NCBI GenBank assembly: GCA_001931875.2
Contig: MSJH02000807.1
Span: forward strand, 1-64,000
Direction: 5' to 3'
Length of the DNA: 64,000 nucleotides
From: Byssochlamys sp. IMV 00236
Taxonomy: Eukaryota; Ascomycota; Eurotiomycetes; Eurotiales; Thermoascaceae
Of this stretch, positions 1-12,869 are shown one piece after another; within the stretch, counting starts at the first letter, position 1, and every line of letters begins with the position of its first letter. A program made the position numbers and the translations under genes. The notes under the pieces are model-generated. The model saw nothing but the letters and a program-made list of their open reading frames with translations. It was not told the DNA's origin and did no database searches.

Positions 1-79
1 GTCCTCGGCGTCGAGGTGTGGTACGTTGGAGCATGATGTCGATGACTTCCACAAGGGATTCGCAGAAGATTCAAATTAA
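1..79 (+). CDS. possible 3' end of an upstream gene
   Basis: The second forward frame is open from the window edge to a TAA at 77-79 and encodes about 25 residues ending ...DDFHKGFAEDSN. The composition looks protein-like, and no other feature explains the start of the window. It could be the last exon of a gene that begins before base 1. The stretch is too short to assign a family, and chance openness is quite possible. Confidence 0.25.
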   Translation, partial: SSASRCGTLEHDVDDFHKGFAEDSN

Positions 80-909
80 TGGGATCGAGCATTCACATGA
101 AATCCTCGCTGCGCGTCCGCTTCTGTAGAATGCTTGGGCGCATTATTTTCTGTATAGGAATACCCTCTCCCTTGTTATTTTTACCCACGTCTTCACTCCT
201 ATTTTCACATTTCCTTACCCGCCCCCCCAACCTTCTCTCCCCCCTCTCTTTTGAGGGCTAAAAGGAGCTTTTACTACTTTAGCGTGACGGCCAAAAAAGT
301 CTGCGAAGTACGTAGTAACTGATGAAGATTTAAGAACCTGGCGTTTCATCATCCTGGAAGATGTTTTGGGCGTTTTTCTTCTACATACTCCTAGGAGGAA
401 CGAAGATAAATAGTTTAGGGGCTTTCTATACAAAGTCTACGAATCAATGGGGATATTTCCTTGGTATTGCTATTATTCTGCTACCTAATAGGTACATTAC
501 TATGGCATGTGAAATGTAAAGCATACTTCGGCCGTGTTGGTATTTTCATCTTTTTCCATGGGCAGGCATCAAATGATCTGCCCTTTCTTTCCGGACCGAA
601 ATCTGGTCGAAGAAAGCGGACGCCAAACGTAATTCAATAACAATAGATCCCGGGATAATACTAGAGAAAAGGACAATGCAGTTACTGGGAAAGTAACCAG
701 AACCATGGAACGATATAATTCGCACCCAGTGGTGAACTACCAACGTTGTTGACGATTAAAAAACCTAGGAGACTAAAATAAACAACAGGGGTATGAGTTA
801 TCCGTACACGAAAGGCAAAAGGGCAAGACAAGAAAGAAGAAAAGGAAAATCGTGCTTCATCCACATAGAAGACGTCAAAAGTCTCTCCAGCGCCAGTCAG
901 TAACCACCA
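80..909. other. intergenic, 3' side of VID27
   Basis: About 830 bases lie between the possible gene end at the window edge and the VID27 stop codon. Short open frames exist on both strands, but none looks coding. The part next to 910 presumably holds the VID27 3' UTR. I see no repeats or RNA genes here. Confidence 0.5.
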
Positions 910-3494
910 TTAGTAAGGAGAATTGACAATGTCGTCGCGTCCCAATCGGTTGTAGCTCCTTCTGGTAGGTCTGACGGGTGTGGCAATACTCTCTCGGGTC
1001 GGCTTTCTGAAGCTCTTCTTGGCGACCATGTTGACCTCGTTCGGCAGAGCAACGATAACGTTCTTGTCAGAGCCGAATCTGAAGTTGTCCGCCATGACAT
1101 TCTCTGCATAGCGCTTGATGGTGTAAGGGTCCTTGCGACCTGCAAGCACCTTCTTCAGGTTCCATGTGATGATGAAGGGACCCGTAGCAGTAACGATGGA
1201 CGTCTCATTCGTGTCTACACCGGTGTTAAAGCGAGCGGGAGTGAAGGACAACGGCGCCTTTGTTTCGTGCTGGAATTGCGCGACATGGGCAGGCTGCAGG
1301 CCCAGACGACGGGGCTGCGGCTTCGAATCCTTGGCAAAGGAGCGCTCAAAGCCGAGCTTGCCTTCGTTTTTACCATCCTTCTGCAATGCGTCGATCAGAA
1401 GAAGATAGGTACGGCAAGTTGCAAGAACCCAGCGGCCATCAGCAGAGACATCCAGACCGATGATGGGCTCACCAAGAGCTGGGATGTGGGTCTTGGCGTT
1501 GATACCGAGTCGATCGAACATGCGAATATCTCCCTTATTCGATGCAACTGCAATGTATCCCTTCTCGGTTGTAGCAGTAGCAGAGAAGTCGTTCTTGCTG
1601 ACGTACTGCTTGAGGTCGGATTCAACAAGCTTATTGCCGGCCAGACGAGGATCGATGCGGTACAAGGCGTTCTTCGAGATACCGATGAAGGGTTGGGCAG
1701 AAGTCATTTGCGAGAATTTCTGATTAGGAAGTTAGCAACATGTTAGATATACGTGTAGAGAAAAGTCACTCACAGTCTCTGGTGCGAAGCTGGTGACGGG
1801 AATATCTTCATGAACCTTCCATTCATCCACCACCTTACCGTACTCCAGGTCCATCCGGTAGAGCGAGTTAGGCTCATCAGCATTCTGAAGGATCATGTTT
1901 GAGTCTTCCGCGTGAAGCATGACCTTCTTCGGGCTGAAGAGCTTCCCCTTCGGGGTCTCAACCTTGGAGATGTTGGTAGAGAACTCAAGGTTGTTATTAG
2001 GAGTGTGCTTGAAGACACCAATCTTCGAACCTCGCACAACGAAGGATCGATCATGCTTGTAGCCTACGGCAAGCTGGGAGTTGACGTTGCCATCCTGGTC
2101 ACGGGTAACAACGTCGTCTTCCTCCTCATCCGTGTCATAGTGCTCACTGCGCTGACCCTCGTCCTCCTCCTCCTCTTCTTCCTCTTGCTCAACTTCATCC
2201 TCTGCCTGGTCCTGCTCTTCAGGAGTGTCTTCCATTGTGAGATCCTGGAAAGCATCCAGAACGTACTCCCTGTCATTGTCCTTGACCTTTACCCACTTCA
2301 TCTCGTTCAGCTGCTCCCACAGTGCCTGCATGAGACCTTCCTGGAATCGTTCTTCCGTAGGCTGATCCTTGAATCGCAGCAGCCATGAATACGCCGAGCC
2401 GTCTTCCGTGTAGTGGTTAAATATGAAGGACAGGTACTCGAAATTGAAGACGGGGTTGATGTCCGCGACGACAGGTTGACCCAGCCATTCCTTGTCCTTT
2501 CCAGTAATCTGGAGCCAGTATTGCCATGTTCCAATCTCTGAGACCGTAGCTGTCACCTCTTGGTCTTGCAGAACGAAGGTGCCTGACGGGAAATCAAACA
2601 AGTGCAGCTCGGCGGTCTCCTTGGCGAGGATTTCTTTCGCTTCAGGGGGCCCAGCAGAAGGCGGTGCTGCTGTAGGTTCATCCGCAGTATGAGCCTTGAT
2701 CTGTCCCTTGGACTGGGCATATTCGACATCGCGTGCCATGACGGCGGCAGATTCTCCAGACGTTGGGGAACGCGTGCGAGGGGACTTGACAGTGGGAGAA
2801 GAAATAGGACTAGCAGAAGGGATAGGATGTTCTTCTTCAAAAGAGAACTGCTTCAGCTCCTGCTCTGTCGCCTTCTGTGCACTTCTCTTGTACTTTCGCT
2901 CGTACTGGCACTGGACTGCGGCGAGTTCGAATGTCGCTACCTTATCGGAAGAAATCGAAGAGTCGCAGATGAATTCGAAGAGATCACCGGGGTCTCCGCT
3001 CAAATCCCTCCAAGCCAAGACCTTTTCGCCTCCCTCTCTCACTTCCGAGCGGAAATGCAGGCTCTGATCAAGCAGGAAGACTTTCTCGTCCTTGTCCAGA
3101 ATGTCCGCGGCGCCCTGCTCGTCCTCGTCGTCCGCAAGTTCCTCTTCTCCTTCCTCATATGCTCTCTGAACGACTAGCTGATATTGAAACTCTTGCCCGG
3201 TCCGTCGAATGCTGGCCGCGGCGTCCTTGAAGATAAGTTCAGAGTATCCCTTGGGGGAGAGTGGCCGAACGAGATAAAGCTGGCCCTGGGGTATCTCGAT
3301 GATGGACTCCTTGGAAGTGTCTCCAAAGAGAAATTTACTCACTAAACAATGTGCAGAATGTTAGCTGTGTGATTCGGGTGCAGGACGGCACAGCTCTCTC
3401 CTATGTGGCGCAATGATGCATCCCTATGCTTTGTGCTTGAGGGGTGAATGGTGGGGCAGAGATGAAGCAACTTACCGTTCCGGAGCATAAACAT
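910..3494 (-). CDS. VID27: VID27 family cytoplasmic protein
   Basis: Three exons join in frame: 3494-3476, 3341-1774 and 1719-910, giving 798 residues. The 19-nt first exon supplies MFMLRN and the next continues VSKFLFGDTS, which matches the start expected for fungal VID27 and decides the start codon. The N-terminal part carries the family domain (QGQLYLVRPLSPKG). A very acidic Glu/Asp-rich linker lies near residues 380-420. The C-terminal half is a WD/beta-propeller-like region (GISKNALYRIDPR, GYIAVASNKGDIRMFD). In yeast the family is linked to vacuole import and degradation of gluconeogenic enzymes, but the molecular function is unclear. Introns are 134 and 54 nt. The gene is followed head-to-tail by TRM10 upstream. 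Family assignment is firm; role is inferred from homologues. Confidence 0.93.
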
Positions 3495-4336
3495 GGTGAC
3501 AGATTGCCCTTGCAAGCAGCGGATCACTGGCAGGCGGGGTGTACAGAGTTGTTGTAGAAGGAATGGCAGGCGGATGCAGACTTATGCTGCCAGATGCATC
3601 ACCTGAAGGTGTTTGTGAGGAAGACGAAACGTGATGGAATTTTTCCTGGCACCCGTGAACTTTTCTCTCCCGCTCTTGTTGTCCAGCAACGGTTGCCTTG
3701 AGCCATGACGCAAAATACGGCTGTGGCGGCCATCTCGAGTGTGGCGGTGCACCTGTCATACCAGTGGCGACTTTAATACCAGATTGGGCCGTCTATCACT
3801 TCACCAGCTGTGAACTGATCTACTCATGCAATGAATAATTATAGAGCATGGGTAATGTTGCTGTCTATGTCCTAGGATACTGTTAGATAGAATGAATCTA
3901 CCTTTTTCCTCTTTGTGGAGAGGTGGTTCTCGGTATCAGAGGTGAAGCACAAGACATATACATTGCAGGTGCAGACCCTGGAGCAAAACCATTGCCAGTG
4001 ATCGCCAGTTCTGATAGCTCTGTCCAATTGCGATTGGTCCTTGCTGTTTCCTATGATATATCATTGTTGATCTTCGTCAGAGACCAACCCTACCCAGAAA
4101 GCAGTTAACCTTGCCCGACTCGGCAGTATTCTGGCAATGGACGAGTACCCCATGGCCATCTTGCGTCGAAAGCCGGAAAGCTGGTATCAACATCAGAGGG
4201 ATATGTTCACATACACTACTTTAGCAGGCCTAGGAAAGGTGCGGACGGGCGTGCCCTTTACCCAGGTAAAGGGTAGTATATCGCCCCCATTTGATCTCAC
4301 GAGAATGGTATTATAGTGAATTGCTGAGTGGATCAT
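3495..4336. other. intergenic between VID27 promoter and TRM10 3' end
   Basis: This 842-base spacer separates two genes transcribed leftward. The portion next to 3494 must contain the VID27 promoter and 5' leader. A 95-codon reverse frame at 3472-3759 overlaps VID27 exon 1 and looks like chance openness in the leader. No repeat or RNA gene was recognised. Confidence 0.5.
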
Positions 4337-5527
4337 TCATGGATCGCCCTTCCCGTTGGACTCTGTAGTCTGCTCAGCGGAAGGTTGTTCCTGGTCCACG
4401 CTCTCCTCCTGCTGTTTGCTCTCCGGGGTATCATTGCCCTCTTCCGATTTATTCGCTTCTCCCTTCAGAACACCACCTTTCCTTTTAGGGATGACTTGCA
4501 TGAAAGCCTCTCCCCAGTCACCCAGCTCCAGCCATCGTAGCATAATCTCGACAACATGGTTCGTCGCTAACACGGAGCGACTCGCCATCTGGATGTATTC
4601 GCCGATTGGCAGCTTGGCTGTCTTGATGCCCTTTTCCACCGCTGTCTTATAACAGATACCTTTATGTCGGTTCTTATCCACCAATCCTCCAATAATGTAT
4701 GTACTGTACGGTTTCAACTCCGTGAGGGTATCCGGACTATCACTGCTGAGGTAGATGACCTCTCCATCTTCGGGCTTCATGTCTGCGTGTTTCGCAAGAA
4801 CGCCGTCCAATTTGCCTCCCTCAGGTCCCTGCATCCATTCATTTGCCTTCTCAGCCACATGAGCAAAATCCTCCTCAAAGAAACGCACTCCCTTCCAATT
4901 GAGATGCGATTTCGAAAGCACGGTCTCAAAACGCTCCTTGAGAAGCTTATCGAATGACGAGATAACGAGATGACTGCGATAGGGTGACCGGTGATTATCA
5001 GAGTAGGATCGTGTCAGCTGGGATGCGAGTGAAATGCGCTCCTTATCCAGCATGAGTTCGTCATAGCCGCAGTCGATGACAAAGGTGATGGGCAGTAGAG
5101 TCGACCGGAGATGTTTCAGTTTCAGTTTCGGTTCTGGCTTTGGGGCGCCATTCTGGACCGCCTCGATGGCAGCGGCTCTCCTCTTTTCTCTCTTTGCGAC
5201 CAGCTTCTCTTTCCGCTTCGCTCGGCGCGAATCACGCTCCGCTTCCCATTTCTGTTTGCGCCGTAGCTTCTTCAATTGATTCTTCGACATCCCAGGAGTG
5301 GCTCCTGGAATCCCAGCCAATCCATCATTAGTGTCTGGTGTAGCATCCTTATTGCCTGTCGTAGGAGTTCCCGTTCTCGACTCATCTTCACTGGCAATAT
5401 CATTTTCGCCGGCCACAACGGCGCCAGTCATGACAGGACCCAGTTCCGCATCCATGAGGGACGATTCGGGTTCGTCACGGTCCATCTTCTGTATTTTTCT
5501 CGGCCGCTCTTCTTCCTCCATGGCCAT
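4337..5527 (-). CDS. TRM10: tRNA (guanine(9)-N1)-methyltransferase
   Basis: A single exon encodes 396 residues from the ATG at 5527 ([11 protein letters not shown]). The frame stays open to 5665, but the upstream part is basic and unlike the family, so the 5527 start is preferred. A lysine/arginine-rich segment (about 82-120) precedes the SPOUT methyltransferase fold. The hallmark [13 protein letters not shown] lies near 277-289, with Asp284 as the expected catalytic residue and the SAM-binding knot following it ([10 protein letters not shown]). The enzyme methylates N1 of guanine 9 in tRNAs using S-adenosylmethionine. The C-terminal 45 residues are acidic and Gln/Glu-rich, probably disordered. 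It is divergent with NDUFA13 over a 250-bp shared promoter. Confidence 0.95.
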   Translation of the reverse strand: MAMEEEERPRKIQKMDRDEPESSLMDAELGPVMTGAVVAGENDIASEDESRTGTPTTGNKDATPDTNDGLAGIPGATPGMSKNQLKKLRRKQKWEAERDSRRAKRKEKLVAKREKRRAAAIEAVQNGAPKPEPKLKLKHLRSTLLPITFVIDCGYDELMLDKERISLASQLTRSYSDNHRSPYRSHLVISSFDKLLKERFETVLSKSHLNWKGVRFFEEDFAHVAEKANEWMQGPEGGKLDGVLAKHADMKPEDGEVIYLSSDSPDTLTELKPYSTYIIGGLVDKNRHKGICYKTAVEKGIKTAKLPIGEYIQMASRSVLATNHVVEIMLRWLELGDWGEAFMQVIPKRKGGVLKGEANKSEEGNDTPESKQQEESVDQEQPSAEQTTESNGKGDP

Positions 5528-5777
5528 GTTTGCGTCGTTGCAATGACCAGAAGATAAGAAAATTCGAGTCCGTCGCGGCGGGGAGACACTCGCTGATACT
5601 TGACAAAATCTCGCGGCAGCCAATAATGACGTGGGGAAAGTCGAAAAATAATCCCCATCCCGCAATGGGCATCACGTGATGCCGATCGTCCAACTTCCAC
5701 TCCTCGCGATATCCGAGACCGTTTAACACCCTTCGACTCGCATTGAAGGCCGCGTTCACAGCTCATCAGCCGCCAAG
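5528..5777. promoter_or_regulatory. shared divergent promoter TRM10 / NDUFA13
   Basis: Only 250 bases separate the start codons of two divergent housekeeping genes, so both must be driven from here. The segment has no obvious TATA box, which is usual for housekeeping promoters. This is inferred from gene layout only. Confidence 0.6.
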
Positions 5778-6480
5778 ATGCCTCAGGATTTGCCTCCCGT
5801 CGGAGGCTATGCGCCTGTCCAGTACAAGGTACGTTTGAGTTTTTTGCTGAGACATCAATTGAGGGTCGAGTCAGGCTCAGAAGGAAGAGCATTGCTGATC
5901 CAAGCTTTATGATGACAGCGCAACCTCCCCGCTCGTGGCTTCAGGCCTGTCTACTACCTGGTCGGAATGCACTTGATCATGGCTTACGGCTACTACAAGC
6001 TCTTCTACGGTATTCGTGAACAGAAGTATGAACCGTTCCCTCGTTCCATCCTCTCCGCCCGGTCCGCCCTATCCGTACAGCATATGACATTGAGGACCAT
6101 TGGGCCTCTGCCAGTGGCCCGAAGCATAATTATCTCTTAATGTTTTTCAATGCCAGTCAGATATGACAGAGGAATTTGATCGCTAACACCGTGATCATAG
6201 TGAGCTCGCCCGCGAGAAGATGTGGTCGCGTATCCACCTGATCCCTCTCCTCCAGGCCGAGGAGGACCGCGACCAGGCCCGAAGATACTTTGCCGACAAG
6301 GCTCGTGAGAAGGAGCTGCTTGGTACCGAGACCAAGGTCTACAACAGCGACAGGTACGAAGTCACCCGCTCTATTATCTATAGCCCTCGTTGCCTAATCA
6401 TGGGAAACTAACGCATGTTTTCAACAAACAGATTCATCCGTCCCACCTTCGCATACACCCCTAGCAACCTCTCCAAGTAG
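5778..6480 (+). CDS. NADH:ubiquinone oxidoreductase subunit NDUFA13 (B16.6/GRIM-19)
   Basis: Four exons, 5778-5828, 5919-6025, 6201-6353 and 6432-6480, join in frame to give 119 residues. The protein starts MPQDLPPVGGYAPVQYK and continues RNLPARGFRP, the conserved N-terminal motif of this accessory subunit. One membrane-spanning segment follows (YYLVGMHLIMAYGYYKLFYG), then a helical matrix/intermembrane part (REKMWSRIHLIPLLQAEEDR). It belongs to mitochondrial respiratory complex I and stabilises its membrane arm. Length is about the same as fungal homologues and somewhat shorter than the 144-residue animal protein. Introns are 90, 175 and 78 nt. It converges with MSN5. Confidence 0.95.
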
Positions 6481-7116
6481 AGGGAACCAGCGTAAATAGT
6501 GTGCAACTTTTATGCAGTGAACGGATTGCCCTCTACGCGCAGCCAGACTTCCCGCGATTGAGCCTGTATCTCTATTGTTTTAGGGGGCATTATGTGAATG
6601 ATACGGGAGGGATTCACTTCGATTCTACCCACAGGATGATCGGCGTCTAGATTCTACAACAGAAAAAATGGAGAGATCTTCTTTCCTTCTCGGAGCATGT
6701 GTGCTGGTTGTATATAAGGCCGAGTAATATTGGCTTAGCAAGGAATTTGATTGTTTTTGACAGTTTTAGAATACATCTACGTGATCGTTTCATATACTGG
6801 CGAGGAAAATATGGCCTATTATTTAGTAGATTTTTTTTTCTATATATCTCAATCGAGACCTTCCTCCACACCCGCACAGGAAGGCACATGGGATCTATTT
6901 TCAATGGAGTTGGCTTGCTACAAATGACAAGGAAGAAGGCAGGGAAAGGAAAGGAAAAGATCGCTGATGATAGATGCAGGTAGATGCAAACTCAAGAAGA
7001 CATCGCTTAGTTAGGAAAATCGTCTTTTCTTTTCGCACATCAAAATGAGGACGTCCGTACATCTTTCCGAAGCCACAACCGCAGGCTAGAATCAAGTGTT
7101 TCCATATTCCAATAGA
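6481..7116. other. intergenic, convergent 3' ends
   Basis: This stretch of 636 bases lies between the stops of NDUFA13 (+) and MSN5 (-), so it should hold two 3' UTRs. It is moderately AT-rich near 6690-6850. Open frames of 60-95 codons occur on both strands but show no coding character. Confidence 0.5.
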
Positions 7117-10100
7117 CTAACCGAACATGTCCGCCACCCCTGATAGATCAGGACCGTCGTCGATGTTGACTTTTGTGTTCTGCTGCCCGTCCATCTCATT
7201 CGTCATGTATCTCTCCTGCATAGCGCTGCGTGCTTTCCGTCGGTCTTCCCGCGTGCCAAAGATCTTGCCTTGTTCGGAGATGCTGACGCCGCGCAAACCT
7301 TCTAGAAGGTCGAGAACGAGGGCGCGTTGCTGGCGCGCAGAGGTCGATCGGATCAGGGCAGCCTCAGTGCTTGCCACCCGTTGTTCGGTCATTCCGGGAA
7401 GACTGAGCATGACGGCCCGGGGAGTTTGGCTGCTGGACCCGTACAGCAGCCAGATGGAGGCAATGAGCTGCGCTAGATCTTTCTGCATGTCAACGAAATA
7501 GGGTTCATGTACGGAAGTAATACACGCAGTTAGAACTTCAGAGCAGATAAACTCTCGGATGGTCACCGCTGTGGGACTGTTCAGCGGAGGAGCGAAGTCT
7601 TGCAGGATGGACCGAATAACACGTGTGATGATGCTGCAGCATCTCGTGTCGCGCATGCGCAAAGCGTGAGTACAGAAAAGAATGACAGGTTCTAAAATAG
7701 GAGTTGAAGAGAGCACGAAGTGGCGGATAGAGTCTGAGAGAGGTGGAGCTGCGCCTGGATCGCTTGCTTCAGGCTCGTCCGGATCTGAGATCTGTTAGTA
7801 AGACGAAGGTTGATCGAATGATTACACAGGGAACTTACCACCTCTCTGGGGATCAAGAAGGCTTGCAACCATGATCACCGCAGAATAGGTTAGTTGCCGG
7901 AGAATGCTCTCATCTTTCATCTCCTCCGTAAGGTCACCCTCCACAAGGCCAGCTTTTCGTTGTTCGATGACTTCCCACTCAGCAGTGACTTTTTTATCAA
8001 TCTGCGTGAAAAGCGTGGAAAGCATCGGAGGTAAGAACTGCGGTCGAAATCTCACTGGGCAGTCATCAATCAAGCAGCGTGAGATATTCAGGAGGACGGA
8101 GAATTGGTGTGACGAGAGATGTGTGGAATCCTTGAATAAGGCTTCCGATAACGGTCCTGGGAGCTCTGCAAATCCGTAGAAATGCTCCCGAAGCCTGCTC
8201 ATGCTGAACAGCATCGAGTAACACGTTTCTCGGACCGCTCGTACTTTGCCGCGTACAGATGACGCAAATCCCTCCAGCGTGGATCTTGACGATGCGATTC
8301 TAGCATAAAATTCATCCCTGCTGCCAACTGATATACCAGCTTGCCAGAACCGATCTGTGAGTATTCGCCCTACAACTGCTCGAACTTCTTCCGGGAGACC
8401 GCCCCAGTTCGCCGGATTGTGGAAGGCATGAGCATGGCTGAGGAATACATTAGTACATACACGCTTACATGCAAAGATTACTTCACATACCTGACAAGCT
8501 GCAAGAGCGTCGGTAAAATAATAGGAATGGTATCGTGCCATAGTTTACAAGCAAGCTCGTATGCAGGATCGGTCTTCTTAAGTTTCTCGGTCGATACTGC
8601 AAGCATCGTCTTCGTGCCGCGCAATGGTAGTGCCTGGTAGACATGTTAAATCGAATATTCCTGTCGTCTATGAGAATTGACCTTACTTGAAACTTAGCCG
8701 ACATCTCTTCCTGGATTTGCTTTCCTTCGCTTTCTAGAGGCACTGTAGACCAGTCCTCTATTTTCTGTGCTTGCTTGGCTTGCATGTATGGGCCGACTTT
8801 GTCCAATCCGAGAAGATTGCAGAATCCACCAAAAGAAGAGCTCATGGATTTGAACTCTTCGTTTTGCCAGGCCTGTCGTACTGGATCTATAAATGCCTGT
8901 AGTCGAGTCTCCCGGAGATATGGGTCGACATTGCTTGCTCGTTGCCTGTACCTGTTAGGAGAGAAAAGTGAATGTGAGATAGTAGCAAGACAACTTACAT
9001 GATTATAAGCAGCACCGAAGTCAGCTCAGTCTGCAATTTGTCATCCATCCGGTTGGCTGCCGCAATCTCTTTGATCTTTGGCTCCAACAAGTCGTAGAAT
9101 GTCTTTCCAGGAGTCAGCTGAAGGCTGCCGAAAAAAGCAGGGGAAGTGATACGTACAGAGAAGTAGTCAGCATAACGCATTGCAAGTCGGCGCAGTTCAT
9201 GGCTCGCAAGACCATGCAATTCTCTAACAGACTCGGAATAAGCTGGGTACTCAGGACGGTCGGGAAGATGCGTCATCAATATATGTTCCAGCACTTTGAG
9301 GGCGAAGCTGGGAGTCTTATCGAGCGCTCTCGATGATATATCGACAACTAATTTGATAATGCGTTGCTTTATCACCGGGTCCTGGAATGGAAGTTAGATC
9401 GAAATGTAACATCGAAACTCTCACATCTACAAACCTCGAAATTCCTCTGCATCAAACTGAGCGACCAAGACTCCAAGGCAGATTCCAGCTCTCTCCGTTG
9501 TTGTTCCTAGAGCGGACGTTAACATTCATTAGCCCTTGCGAAACAAATGGAATACATACATCTTGCTGAGGAAGCTTTCCGTGCGCTGACACCCATTTCC
9601 CGTAGCCCTTGAGGGTTGCTTCCACCACTGCAAATTGGGTGTCTGCCCGCATCAATGGCATCGATGTCTTCGTGAAGCTTTCGACTGGAAAGTATTAGTC
9701 GTATTCTACGCCGCATAGTGAGTAATCTTACCGCTGAAAGGTGCGACTCCATCGTAGAGATTGTTCAACGTGAAGTCAACGCGAGTCAAAATGTGAGGCA
9801 GAGCGTCATGGGGCCTCTTCTGCACTATTGTCTCAATAACTGAAGAGCAATACCTCCTGTAATTCCCGACAAAAGCATGTCTTTCAGGCACGGTATCGAT
9901 ATCCTCGTTGAGAAAAATAACAGTCGGGTTATCCGAATCCTCAGGCAGATTCTCCCAGCGCACGAGTCTCTCCATGCAGATCTCCAGCAACGGGGCGATT
10001 AGGCTTATGACGACATCCATGTTCCCAACTCTGTCCGTTGCAAGGAGCCGAGACCATGTATGCAGGACCGGGATCGAAACGGTGAGACTCTGATGACGCA

Positions 10101-11323
10101 GAACAATAAGCAAAAGTTGAAAAAAAGATGGGAAATCCAGGGCGTATGCTCCCTGAAGATCGAATCCCTTCTCTTCAAGGAATCCAGCAATATAGGATAG
10201 CAACTGCCGTAGAGTCAGCGATATACAATTCTACCAAACATTCATTTTCGTTTCCTACCTCAGACAGCTTTTTCGATGTCGTGTATCTAGTGTCGTCGAT
10301 GTCATTAGCATCGACAATTGACCACTCATACACCTTCTGCAAGAGAACCAGATGATCTGTCTGGAACATAATGTGGACAAGAGGCTGGAACTCTTCGATC
10401 TCCACATTTGATCTGCTGTACAGCGCATGCAATGCTTCGACAGCGGCCTTCGGATGATTAGCAATAAATCTTCACTGCGCAAAATTTCCAGCTCTTACCA
10501 TTCGGACTTCGTCATCCTGGCAAGCCAAAGCACGACAGACTGTTGCAACAGAGTGGGAAGAAATGACAGCTTTGGGTATGGACCAAGCCAACGCGGACCT
10601 GAGAGTCGCAAGCGCTTTGAGTGCACAGTCTTTGGCTTCTCTGGAGGACTGCAGATTTTGGATACAACTCTCGAGGAACTCGCATGTCCTAGCAAGCCAT
10701 CCTTCGGTGCCGTATCGAAGTTCGACATGGCGTCCTCTTTCCGGATAGACCTCCTCAAATACAGACAAAGGCGTGAAGATCTCCACCAGCGCTCGGTTCA
10801 GGTCCGTTCCTCGTAAAGAAGAAATGGTATCTTCACGATAGAAGATATCTTCTGACAGGGTCTCGAGAACTGATAGAACAAATTCCTTGTGCAATAAAGT
10901 AGCACCCCATAGCTTTACCAAAACTTCATCCATCCCGAGCCAGTCGACCGCCCAGCTTCTCTTCGCAATCTCCGCCCATAATTGCGCAACCTTGTTGCGG
11001 ATATAAGTAGGATCTTGAGGCCTGATCAACTCCCCAAGCTCCAAGATCATGGTTCGCACATCTGTGAGCTGCTCGCCCGACAGCGAGAAGCCGGAGGAGC
11101 GCAAAGTATGCTCGAGCAGTGATAGTCCGAAATATCGAACCAACGGCTGGCTCTCTGTCTGAGATGCCAACAAAAATCCATTACGAGCTGCAGATTTGTC
11201 CTGTTTCTGGGACTCTAGAAACGCTGAAGCTTGCTTGCGTAATTCGTTTGTTGAGGTCGGGCTGTGGATGAGTTCCAGTGCGCGAACAATGTCAGCCATG
11301 CCGCCCTCGCCGTTGGCGGTCAT
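7117..11323 (-). CDS. MSN5: karyopherin/exportin of the MSN5 (exportin-5) family
   Basis: Eleven exons join in frame: 11323-10499, 10447-10259, 10203-9732, 9684-9560, 9506-9435, 9381-9157, 9102-8999, 8951-8687, 8633-8491, 8437-7839 and 7784-7117. They give 1228 residues, close to the 1224 of yeast Msn5. The N-terminus holds an importin-beta-like region (LVRYFGLSLLEHTLR, RNKVAQLWAEIAKRSW), followed by an exportin-1/5-like HEAT array to the end (VSHAHAFHNPANW, LDPQRG). The protein shuttles through nuclear pores with Ran-GTP; in yeast it exports phosphorylated regulators and imports RPA. Ten introns of 45-54 nt are unusually uniform. A second ATG at residue 9 (MADIVRALEL) could also be used. Exon 7 assumes removal of a 54-nt intron at 9156-9103 that is also open in frame. 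Confidence 0.92.
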
Positions 11324-12869
11324 CCTGGAAGCCTGCCCTTCTGGGGTTGAATGAACTTTTTTAAAGCTTCTTTCTTTCTGTCAACTCGTATTGTGAGACG
11401 TCAGGTGCATGGTCCGCCTCGCGCACGATGAAGAGGCGTTAGGCAAAGTTGGAACTTAGCAGGCGGACACGACGGAGTCAGCCATCAGGCAGATGCCCAA
11501 CCTTCACTAGTTATGAATGGTTTCTTTCTCCTTAATCTAAATAACTCTCCAGCTGACCTAGTGAATAATAACCCCGCGTCCTGTCACTGTTGCGCTGTTG
11601 GAGTTCTTGGGATTATTTGGCGCGCGACTGGAGATCACGGGAACGCGGTTGGCATTTCCTTTCCGGACTTGTGATTTGTGAGAATTTTCCGCTCGCAGCG
11701 TAACTTTCGCCGCTCCAGCGTCAGAAGTTAGTTAAGTCCTTCAACACACCGCTTCCTTCATACTGGATATTATTATGTGTGTATTTGGTCGCTATCTTAC
11801 ACCCACTAACTATTGCCACCAGCCCACTTTATTCTCTCAATAGTTACTCCTTTTAATGACACATTTAGTGTGCTTGTTGATCGTGTGACCGTCTAGAAGG
11901 CGTCCTGGTATGCAGATCATGCCAAACTAGGGAGATCCCCTTGTGTAATTACTTTCCTGCGCTTCCATGGCTCTGGTTCCTGGCGCTAGGAATTCCTCCC
12001 TAGGCGGCTAGTCTTTGCGCAATCGGAAGAGCTTAACTGTAAAAGAGACTGTATTAGCCGCGCTCATTGTTTACCTCGATGATGGACAATATGCATACAT
12101 TAGTTAATCTTATTCTCAAAACTTCAACCTACCACCTGTGGTTCTAATATATAGTTGCAGCGACTTCAAGTCATTGTCAGTAATCAACAATTGCTTGTAC
12201 ATGACTCTTCCTTATATGAATATAAATAAAGACTGTAGGTACAAGAGAATGATGTGGTTCAGCCTCCCAGTGGGAACTATACGCGTTAAGAGAAATATTT
12301 CAAATCCTGATGACCTGGGCGTCATGAGCATGGCCGCAGTTATCAAAGTTCGTAACGTCGTCGAGTACAGACGCAAACTGTGTGAGAAGGGTATCTGCAC
12401 CGTTAGTTAGAAGAGCTTGTCGCGGCAAGAGAAAACCGCGAACGGGAGACCATCTGAAACTCTACTGTAGATTATTGAATCTGACCCTGTCCTCTCATTT
12501 TTGCCCGAGAAGGACTGGTTCATGTTCTCAAATGTCGATGACCGTGGTGCTAGTTCAATAGAACTCGTGGCCCGAGTCTTCCGGAGGGGAACAAAGACCA
12601 TGGCCCGTGATCTGAGCCATGACCACAGGGTCTTAGTTGGAAGAGTGCCTAGATAGTCCAACAATAAGGCTCGAACATGTTTCCATTACAGAAACACAGA
12701 AACAGTGAAGGAACCGTGCAGTGTAGCAGTGTGACAGGACTAGTGATGATTCGTTTAAACTACAAAACCCGAAAGCACGCCAATGACAAAATCCTCTAGA
12801 TGTCCTCGAATGCAGTGCTGAAAAATCAATACGCGCGTTATTATCAGGGTACCCGCTAGCATTCGGTCC
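11324..12869. other. intergenic, MSN5 promoter and GH5 3' flank
   Basis: The 1.55-kb spacer holds the MSN5 promoter next to 11323 and the 3' flank of the glycosidase next to 12870. Frames at 12138-12410 (+) and 12407-12664 (-) are open but do not look coding. No tRNA B-box or repeat family was recognised. Confidence 0.5.

Noticed and set aside
3472..3759. 95-codon reverse frame upstream of VID27
   Set aside because: It overlaps VID27 exon 1 in another frame and lies in the probable promoter and leader.
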